Source: an uncultured Wenzhouxiangella sp. (GTDB lineage: Bacteria > Pseudomonadota > Gammaproteobacteria > Xanthomonadales > Wenzhouxiangellaceae). From it: a stretch of 20,541 bases of DNA. Below the pieces are notes generated by a model that saw only the letters and a program-made list of their open reading frames with translations, made no database searches and was not told the origin of the DNA. Below, in pieces: positions 15,277 to 20,541 of the stretch (position 1 is the stretch's first letter; each line of letters starts with the position of its first letter). The DNA is taken from NCBI GenBank assembly GCA_937876395.1, contig CALEIM010000091.1, positions 1 to 20,541 on the forward strand, read 5' to 3'. Position numbers and translations under genes: made by a program.

Positions 15277-16683
15277 ATGAGCAAGCGAACGGAAATCAAG
15301 GTTCCAGATATCGGCGATATCGACAAGGTGCCGATTATCGAAGTGATGGTCGCCGAGGGCGATACCATCGAAGCCGAGCAGTCCCTGATCACGCTCGAAT
15401 CCGACAAGGCGACCATGGATGTGCCGTCCAGCGCGGCCGGCAAGATTGTCGAACTGAAAGTTGCCGAAGGCGATGAGGTCGGGCAGGGCGATGTGATCGC
15501 CATCATCGAGGCGAGCGATGAAAACGGCAGCGCCGAGCCCGCGTCTTCAGGCGAAGATGATGCCGAAGCCGGCCCGTCCGCGGATGGTGCAGACGATACC
15601 GATACCGATAGCGATACCGACGCCGACGCCGACGCCGACGCCGATAGCAAAACGCCGGCCGCGGCCGACCGCCCAGATGACGCGTCTTCAACTGAACCTG
15701 AGCGCCCGGAATCGGGCGCGGCCGATGAACTCCCGCCGCCGCCGGTGCCGTTTGACGGAATGGATCAGGATTCCTCGAAGCTGCCACATGCCTCGCCGGC
15801 CGTGCGTTTGCTCGGACGTGAGCTGGGAGTTGATCTCAGCCAGGTAACCGGGTCCGGACGCAAGGGGCGAATCACCAGCAAAGACCTCAAGGCGCACGTC
15901 AAGACGACGATGGAATCCGGCAGCGCCCCGGGCGGTGGCTCCGGTTTAAGCGTCGCCGAGCCTGTGTCGGTCGATTTTTCAACCTTTGGCCCGATCGAGG
16001 AAGAAGCGCTGTCGCGCATCAAGCAGATTTCCGGACCCAGGCTGCACCGCAACTGGGTCACGATTCCTCACGTTACCCATTTTGACGAAGCCGACATCAC
16101 CGAGATGGAGGCGTTTCGCCAGGCCAACAAGAAAACCGCCGAGGCGGCCGGCACCAAAATGACCCCGCTGGTGTTTCAGATCAAGGCGGTGGTGGCAGCG
16201 CTCAGGGAGTTTCCACAGTTCAATGCCTCGCTGTCTGACGACGGCAAGACGCTGATCAAAAAGCACTATTTCCATATCGGCGTGGCCGTGGATACCGACA
16301 ATGGCCTGATGGTGCCGGTCATCCGCGATGCCGACCAAAAAGGCCTGATCGAGCTGGCCCACGAGCTGACCGATCTGTCCACGCGCGCGCGCGCGGGTCG
16401 GCTCAAGGCCAATGAAATGCAGGGCGGCTGTTTTTCAATTTCCAGCCTGGGCGGGATCGGTGGAACGGGCTTTACGCCGATCATCAACGCGCCCGAGCTG
16501 GCTATTCTGGGCGTGTCGCGCTCGGAGATGAAGCCGGTCTGGGACGGCGAGCAGTTTAGCGCTCGGCTGATGCTGCCGCTGGCGCTGTCGTATGACCATC
16601 GCGTGATCGACGGCGCCGATGCGGCGCGCTTCACCCGCTACCTGGCGCTACAGCTTGAGGACATCCGGCGTCTGCTGCTTTAA
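15277..16683 (+). CDS. aceF: Pyruvate dehydrogenase E2, dihydrolipoamide acetyltransferase
   Basis: AceF forms the core of the pyruvate dehydrogenase complex and transfers acetyl groups from its lipoyl arm to CoA. The 468-residue product has one lipoyl domain (about 4-78, lipoyl lysine K44 in ESDKATMDV), a very acidic linker including an 18-residue run of Asp-X pairs (107-124), a peripheral subunit-binding domain (about 171-208, ASPAVRLLGRELGVDLSQV ... GRITSKDL), a second linker, and the catalytic domain (about 238-468) with DHRVIDG, giving His441 and Asp445. E. coli AceF carries three lipoyl domains, so this is a short form. The lipoyl domain is closely similar to that of Lpd downstream. A weak purine-rich site precedes the ATG. 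The gap to the protease gene is 45 bases. Confidence 0.96.
   Translation: MSKRTEIKVPDIGDIDKVPIIEVMVAEGDTIEAEQSLITLESDKATMDVPSSAAGKIVELKVAEGDEVGQGDVIAIIEASDENGSAEPASSGEDDAEAGPSADGADDTDTDSDTDADADADADSKTPAAADRPDDASSTEPERPESGAADELPPPPVPFDGMDQDSSKLPHASPAVRLLGRELGVDLSQVTGSGRKGRITSKDLKAHVKTTMESGSAPGGGSGLSVAEPVSVDFSTFGPIEEEALSRIKQISGPRLHRNWVTIPHVTHFDEADITEMEAFRQANKKTAEAAGTKMTPLVFQIKAVVAALREFPQFNASLSDDGKTLIKKHYFHIGVAVDTDNGLMVPVIRDADQKGLIELAHELTDLSTRARAGRLKANEMQGGCFSISSLGGIGGTGFTPIINAPELAILGVSRSEMKPVWDGEQFSARLMLPLALSYDHRVIDGADAARFTRYLALQLEDIRRLLL
15595..15648 (+). repeat. Nine tandem hexamers in the aceF linker
   Basis: The segment reads as nine in-frame hexamers of the form GAY-NNC: GATACC twice, GATAGC, GATACC, GACGCC four times, GATAGC. 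It encodes DTDTDSDTDADADADADS. The four identical GACGCC units suggest recent slippage, so copy number may differ between strains without shifting frame. Confidence 0.9.
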
Positions 16684-16728
16684 GGGTGCCCTGTTCGGGC
16701 TAATGAATACGTCGGACAAAGGATTTCG

Positions 16729-17244
16729 GTGAGCCAGCAGCGCACCGGCTTCGGCATGATGCTGGCCGCTGCTGCCGGTCTGTTGCTGCTGTTCACCCTT
16801 TTCTTTTCAGGTCTGATCGATAGTCGTCTTGACAATCGTCACAACCCGAACCGCGAGGTGGCCAGCGGCCGGGTCGAAGGGGGCATTGAGGTGGTGCTTG
16901 AATCCGACCGGCAAGGCCACTTTATCGCCACCGGTGGACTTAACGGGCGCCAGGTCACCTTTCTGGTCGACACCGGAGCCACGCTCGTATCCGTACCCGA
17001 AGGCCTGGCCGATCAACTCGGCCTGGTGCGCCTGGCGCGCATCGGCCTGGAGACCGCGGCCGGCCCGGTCGACGGCTGGCTGACCCGCATCGATTCGGTC
17101 CGGCTCGGCGACATCGAACAGCGCAACGTGCGCGCCGCCATCAGCCCCGCACGCAGCGACACGGTGTTGCTTGGCATGAGCTTCCTGCGCGAGCTGGAGA
17201 TGACCCAGTCCGATGGCCGCCTGCGCCTGCTTCAGATTCCATAG
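16729..17244 (+). CDS. Membrane-anchored retropepsin-like aspartic protease (TIGR02281-type)
   Basis: The 171-residue product begins with one hydrophobic anchor (about 10-30), then a small clan-AA aspartic protease domain with FLVDTGATLVSVP at 78-90 (catalytic D81 in DTGA) and the closing LLGMSFLREL. Bacterial members of this family have a single DTG half-site, so they must dimerise to be active, like retroviral proteases. The domain should face the periplasm. The start is GTG 16729, supported by AAAGGA at 16718-16723 five bases upstream. It sits in the same direction between aceF (45 bases before) and lpd (194 bases after). Nothing in the sequence ties its function to pyruvate dehydrogenase; the shared transcription is likely but the link is unknown. 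Confidence 0.88.
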   Translation: MSQQRTGFGMMLAAAAGLLLLFTLFFSGLIDSRLDNRHNPNREVASGRVEGGIEVVLESDRQGHFIATGGLNGRQVTFLVDTGATLVSVPEGLADQLGLVRLARIGLETAAGPVDGWLTRIDSVRLGDIEQRNVRAAISPARSDTVLLGMSFLRELEMTQSDGRLRLLQIP

Positions 17245-17438
17245 CAGCCGAACCTCTTGGCAGACCTGCTTCGCGGCCATGATGAGGGCCATGATGCCGG
17301 CGGGGTGTTGAAGTCTGATTCCATTTTGGCGGCGTTTGGTGCTCGCCAGGGTCCGGCGGGTGTAAATCTGAGACAATCGCGGCTCAATATTCAATTTGGT
17401 CGGCCCAACGGCAGGCAACAGACTACGGGATGAATGCC
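17245..17438. other. Spacer before lpd
   Basis: The 194 bases carry no gene. GGCCATGATG is repeated at 17275-17284 and 17287-17296. A sequence AGACAATCGCGGC at about 17371-17383 resembles the -10 context seen before fba and aceE (ACAAT followed by GCGG) but has no good -35 box, so an extra lpd promoter is only possible. Confidence 0.3.
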
Positions 17439-19271
17439 ATGAGCAAGACACGCGAAATCAAGGTTCCCGATATTGGTGATTTCGGCAAGGTGCCGATCAT
17501 CGAGGTGCTGGTTGCCGAAGGCGATCAAATCGAGGTCGAACAGGCGCTGATGACGCTGGAATCCGACAAGGCCACGATGGACGTGCCCGCACCGGTCGCC
17601 GGCCGCCTCATCAAGCTCGGCGTGAGTGAAGGCGATGAAGTCGGTCAAGGCGATGTCATTGGCGTGGTCGAGTTGGCCGATGAAGCGGCCGAAGATGACG
17701 CCAGTGAAAAGAGCAGCGACGCTCGCCAGGCCGACGCCCCGGCGGCGGATTCGGCACCCAGCGCGGAACCTGCTGCGTCAGCCGAAACCGACGCCGAGCG
17801 CAAGGAGCCGGCCGACACCGGGTCGGCATCGGCTTCCGATCCGCGCCATCACGATTACGCCTATGACCTGGTCGTGCTCGGCTCCGGTCCGGCCGGCTAC
17901 ACGGCCGCTTTCCGGGCCGCCGATCTGGGCCTGAAGGTGGCCCTGATCGAGCGCTACGCAACGCTCGGCGGCGTTTGTCTGAACGTCGGCTGCATTCCGT
18001 CGAAAGCCCTGCTCCACGTCGGCCAGGTCATTGATTCGGCGGCCCATCTGGACGCGCACGGCGTGAGCTTCGGCACGCCGGATATCGATCTCGACCGACT
18101 GCGCGGCTTCAAGGATTCGGTGGTTAAAAAACTCACCGACGGCCTGGCCGGCATGGCCAAAAAGCGCTCCGTCGAAGTCATTCAGGGCAATGCCAGTTTC
18201 AGCGCTGAGCACGAGCTAAGCGTCGCGCACGATGGTGATACGCGTACTGTCAGTTTCAATCAGTGCATTATCGCCACCGGCTCGCGGGTCATCGAAATTC
18301 CCGGCCTGCCCTGGGACGACGAACGTGTCATGGACTCAACCGCAGCCCTTGAGCTGGCCGCAGTGCCCGAACGTCTGCTGGTGATCGGCGGGGGCATCAT
18401 CGGCCTGGAAATGGCCTGCGTCTATCGCGCGCTGGGTGCTGAAGTCACGGTCGTGGAAATGCTCGATCAGCTCGTGCCCGGAGCCGACGCCGACCTGGTC
18501 CGACCGCTGGCCCAGCATCTGAAAAAGCAGGGCGTTGCTATCCATCTCGAAACCCGGGTCGAGAATGTCGAGGCCGGCGATCAGGCCCTTACGGGCCACT
18601 TTGCCGGCAAGAATGCCCCCAAAACGGCCGACTTTGACCGCGTGCTGGTGTGCGTGGGCCGGCGTCCCAACGGCGATCAGCTCAATGCCGAGGCGGCCGG
18701 AGTGAAGGTCGATGACAAAGGGTTTATCAAGGTCGACGGGCAGATGCGCAGCAACGTCGAGCATATCTTTGCCATTGGTGACGTTGTGGGTCAGCCGATG
18801 CTCGCCCACAAGGGCTCTTACGAGGGCAAAGTGGCCGCCGAAGCGGCCGCCGGCCAGCGGCGCGCGGCCGACGCGCGTGTCATTCCCTCGGTCGCCTACA
18901 CCGATCCGGAAATCGCCTGGGTCGGGCTGACCGAGGCCCAGTGCAAGGCCGGTGGCGTCAAATACGGCGTGGGCAAGTTTCCCTGGGCTGCATCCGGCCG
19001 GGCGCTGGGCATGGACCGCAGCGAGGGCTTCACCAAGCTGATCTTTGAGGCCGAAAGCAATCGCCTGATTGGCGCCGGCGTGGTCGGTGTGCACGCCGGT
19101 GATCTGATTTCCGAGCTCGCCCTGGCGATCGAGATGGGTTGCGATGCCGCTGACATCGCGCTGACGATTCATCCGCACCCAACGCTGTCCGAGTCCATCA
19201 TGATGGCGGCCGAAGCCCATGAGGGCACGATCACTGATCTGTACCTGCCGAAAAGGAAGCAAGCGTCCTGA
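17439..19271 (+). CDS. lpd: Dihydrolipoamide dehydrogenase (E3) with N-terminal lipoyl domain
   Basis: Lpd reoxidises dihydrolipoamide on the E2 core and passes electrons through FAD to NAD. From ATG 17439 the product is 610 residues, about 135 longer than E. coli Lpd (474). The extra part is a lipoyl domain (about 4-78, lysine K44 in ESDKATMDV) and an Ala/Pro/Ser/Asp-rich linker (about 80-138). The flavoprotein follows: GSGPAGY for FAD at about 148, the redox disulfide C180 and C185 in GGVCLNVGCIPSKALL, GGGIIGLEMA for NAD at about 317, and the catalytic pair H580 and E585 in HPHPTLSE. ATG 17430, three codons earlier, is possible, but GGGA sits 8 bases before 17439 and the start MSKTREIKVPDIGD matches that of AceF. 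Such lipoyl-E3 forms are known in Neisseria and Xanthomonas relatives. Confidence 0.96.
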   Translation: MSKTREIKVPDIGDFGKVPIIEVLVAEGDQIEVEQALMTLESDKATMDVPAPVAGRLIKLGVSEGDEVGQGDVIGVVELADEAAEDDASEKSSDARQADAPAADSAPSAEPAASAETDAERKEPADTGSASASDPRHHDYAYDLVVLGSGPAGYTAAFRAADLGLKVALIERYATLGGVCLNVGCIPSKALLHVGQVIDSAAHLDAHGVSFGTPDIDLDRLRGFKDSVVKKLTDGLAGMAKKRSVEVIQGNASFSAEHELSVAHDGDTRTVSFNQCIIATGSRVIEIPGLPWDDERVMDSTAALELAAVPERLLVIGGGIIGLEMACVYRALGAEVTVVEMLDQLVPGADADLVRPLAQHLKKQGVAIHLETRVENVEAGDQALTGHFAGKNAPKTADFDRVLVCVGRRPNGDQLNAEAAGVKVDDKGFIKVDGQMRSNVEHIFAIGDVVGQPMLAHKGSYEGKVAAEAAAGQRRAADARVIPSVAYTDPEIAWVGLTEAQCKAGGVKYGVGKFPWAASGRALGMDRSEGFTKLIFEAESNRLIGAGVVGVHAGDLISELALAIEMGCDAADIALTIHPHPTLSESIMMAAEAHEGTITDLYLPKRKQAS

Positions 19272-19334
19272 AGTCCGGCGGTCAAAAGACGGCTGTCGGA
19301 ACCGGCCAGCAGGCCGTCCGGCTCTCGACTTCAG
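19268..19334. terminator. Extended inverted repeat after lpd
   Basis: CTGAAGTC (19268-19275), which includes the lpd stop codon, pairs perfectly with GACTTCAG (19327-19334). The interior is GC-rich and contains smaller pairings such as ACGGC with GCCGT and GGCC-AGCA-GGCC. It would form a branched structure at the 3' end of the pyruvate dehydrogenase transcript. No T run follows, so termination is a guess. Confidence 0.35.
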
Positions 19335-19353
19335 CAAGAAGCGGGCGACTCGC

Positions 19354-19383
19354 TTGCAAAAGTAAATAATATGTTCATATCAT
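19354..19383 (+). promoter_or_regulatory. Candidate promoter of the VolA-like gene
   Basis: TTGCAA at 19354-19359 and TATCAT at 19378-19383 are 18 bases apart; the -10 box matches at 5 of 6 positions. The area (about 19358-19385) is strikingly A/T-rich compared with its surroundings. The leader would be roughly 75 bases. Confidence 0.45.
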
Positions 19384-19465
19384 ACAGCTTGGAATGGTCG
19401 GGCCAGCACCATACTCGACAGTATCGACAAACCGAAAAACCATCTCTGTCTTGGGGAGAAATCCG

Positions 19466-20113
19466 ATGAAGTCATGCCGATCCCTGGTACCCGCGCTGGT
19501 GCTGCTCCTGCTGGCCGGGTGTGGCGGCAGTTCCAGCGTCGACCGCGCCGTGCCGCAAGTCCCAGCACCCGATCAGAACGGGGATCCCGTCGATGGTGTC
19601 ATCACCGCCGTATTTGATCCCAGCGCCGGCGAAATTCCGTTCCCCAACAGCCTGCTGCTGTCGGGAACCACCGATCTGACCCTCAACCCCCCGGTGGCCG
19701 ATCCGAACAACTTCGGTGATCCGGCGGTGGCTTTGAGCGCGCTCGACGGCTTCAGCACGATCAGCCCCTGGACGTTCAATTTTACGGCTCCGCTCAATCC
19801 CAGCACGATTGTTCCGGGCAGCAGCGTACGCTTCTACGAAGTCAGCTTTGCCCAGGGCACGGCCGCAGTCACCGGCGTCAACCGCGAGCTGGTGCCCGGC
19901 CAGGACTACGTGGCAGCGGTTGCAGGCTCCGATCCGAGCGGACAGACGCTGGCCATCGTCCCGCTTCGTCCGCTGCAGGAAATGACCGGCTACATGGCCA
20001 TCCTGACTTCCGATCTTGCCGATCACAGCGGTAACCCGGCAACTCCTGCACAGACCTATTTTCTGGCCAAGCGACCCGACCCGCTGGTGACCAGCGACGG
20101 TACCAGCACCGAG
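19466..20113 (+). CDS. VolA / Pla-1/cef-type lipoprotein, N-terminal part only (broken)
   Basis: From ATG 19466, with GGGGAG upstream, the product has a lipoprotein signal (MKSCRSLVPALVLLLLAGC, lipidated C19). The following VFDPSAGEIPFPNSLLLSGT, DPAVALSALDGFSTISPW and TYFLAKRPDPLVTSDGTSTE match what I recall of the N-terminal region of VolA-like surface lysophospholipases and Pla-1/cef lipases. Full members are roughly 700-800 residues, with a hydrolase domain after this region. Here homology stops at about residue 216. The frame stays open to 20497, but the residues after 20113 look like antisense translation of a minus-strand gene, so the C-terminal lipase part is missing. The cause is an insertion, a rearrangement or an assembly join. 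Confidence 0.75.
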
Positions 20114-20533
20114 GTCCGCGGCGGTGTCGAGGCCGGCGACGATCACGACGTCGGCGCGCTCCACCTCGTCGTAACGCGCCTGCAATGCCTTGATGCGATC
20201 TCCGGTGGCGCGGGTTTGCGCGATCGCCTCGCCGGCATCCTTGCCCTCGCGCTTGAGGCGCCGGTAGTCGCCGTCGAACGCCGGGGTGGTCTCGAAGGCG
20301 ACGTCGCGCAGCGACTCGAGGTGGCGCGAGACGAGCCGCAGCGTGACGCTCTTGCCGAGGCCAGGCCCGCCGGTGATCATCGCAAAGCCGCCCTCCACGC
20401 ACAGGCCGTGCTCGATCCGCAGCGCGGCCCGTTCCTCATCGTTGAGGTACTCCGCGCTGATCAGCTCCCGCAACGCCAACGTAGGGCCGTCCGCTGACCA
20501 GGATGACACCGGAAAATCAAGTGCCTTTGCCAT
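20114..20533 (-). CDS. Start of a transposition-type AAA ATPase, disrupted
   Basis: Reading leftward from ATG 20533, the first 79 residues look like an ExeA/TniB-like AAA ATPase that accompanies some DDE transposases: ISAEYLNDEERAALRIEHG, then VEGGFAMITGGPGLGKSVTL with the Walker A box GGPGLGKS at 55-62, then RLVSRHLESLRDV. In the relatives I recall, that point continues into a conserved stretch leading to Walker B; here it changes at about 20296 into unrelated sequence (a coiled-coil-like stretch, then DVVIVAGLDTAAD) and finally into the antisense of the VolA-like gene. Walker B is absent. A partner transposase would be expected beyond the right edge, on the same strand. The fragment cannot be functional as read. 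Confidence 0.55.
20159..20272 (-). pseudogene. Seryl-tRNA-synthetase-like coiled-coil fragment
   Basis: In the same minus frame as the ATPase start, residues 88-125 read as a charged helix including RRLKREGKDAGEAIAQTRAT followed by GDRIKALQARYDEVE. This strongly resembles the second half of the N-terminal coiled-coil arm of bacterial seryl-tRNA synthetase (pattern KREGKDA...I...R..GDRIKALE). Neither the start nor the catalytic domain of that enzyme is present. The resemblance is from memory and short, so another coiled-coil protein is possible. Confidence 0.35.
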
Positions 20534-20541
20534 CAGCTCGC

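Noticed and set aside
18336..19337. A 333-codon minus-strand frame opposite lpd
   Set aside because: It is the antisense of conserved Lpd coding sequence, with no recognisable protein features.
20114..20497. Continuation of the VolA-like frame to its stop at 20497
   Set aside because: The translation loses all family likeness and reads like the antisense of the ATPase fragment.

Overview
The window looks like chromosome of a GC-rich gammaproteobacterium. A Xanthomonadales or Wenzhouxiangella-like lineage is my best guess. This is inferred from pyruvate kinase lying near a eukaryote-type class I aldolase, a dihydrolipoamide dehydrogenase that carries its own lipoyl domain, and Gram-negative features such as a VolA-like lipoprotein and an E. 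coli-like YghU. No rRNA, tRNA or CRISPR array is visible.

Layout. Positions 1-422 hold the 3' part of a phage tail/virion-morphogenesis gene cut by the window edge. A short YegP-like gene (652-987), a membrane-anchored NERD-domain protein (1151-1903) and a convergent yghU (1912-2784, minus) follow. Pyruvate kinase (2905-4329) comes next. It is separated from class I fructose-bisphosphate aldolase (6795-7817) by a Fic-domain gene (4603-5949) with two strong palindromes in front of it and by a convergent secreted protein of unknown function (5981-6538). NADP-malic enzyme maeB (7935-10250) follows behind an elaborate hairpin. It ends tail-to-tail with a response-regulator remnant (10247-10636, minus). 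A glutathione S-transferase (10777-11403, minus) is divergent from a secreted TraB/GumN-like protein (11562-12443). The pyruvate dehydrogenase cluster aceE-aceF-(retropepsin-like aspartic protease)-lpd fills 12557-19271. The right end starts a VolA-like lipoprotein (19466 onward) that breaks at about 20113.

How the genes fit together. Six enzymes (Pyk, aldolase, MaeB, AceE, AceF, Lpd) surround one metabolic node: fructose-1,6-bisphosphate to triose phosphates, PEP to pyruvate, malate to pyruvate, and pyruvate to acetyl-CoA. The glutathione-linked proteins, NERD protein, Fic protein and TraB-like protein are accessory genes between them.

Most unusual parts. (1) A mosaic right end, where the VolA-like gene switches abruptly to minus-strand sequence encoding the start of a transposition-type AAA ATPase, itself interrupted by a seryl-tRNA-synthetase-like coiled-coil stretch; this is either real mobile-element damage or an assembly chimera. 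(2) Two inverted repeats with a shared core upstream of fic, one overlapping a plausible -35 box, which suggests autoregulation. (3) The nested hairpin before maeB. (4) An acidic Asp-X linker in AceF made of nine DNA hexamers. (5) Single lipoyl domains of very similar sequence on both AceF and Lpd. I found no clearly new multi-gene defence or biosynthetic system.
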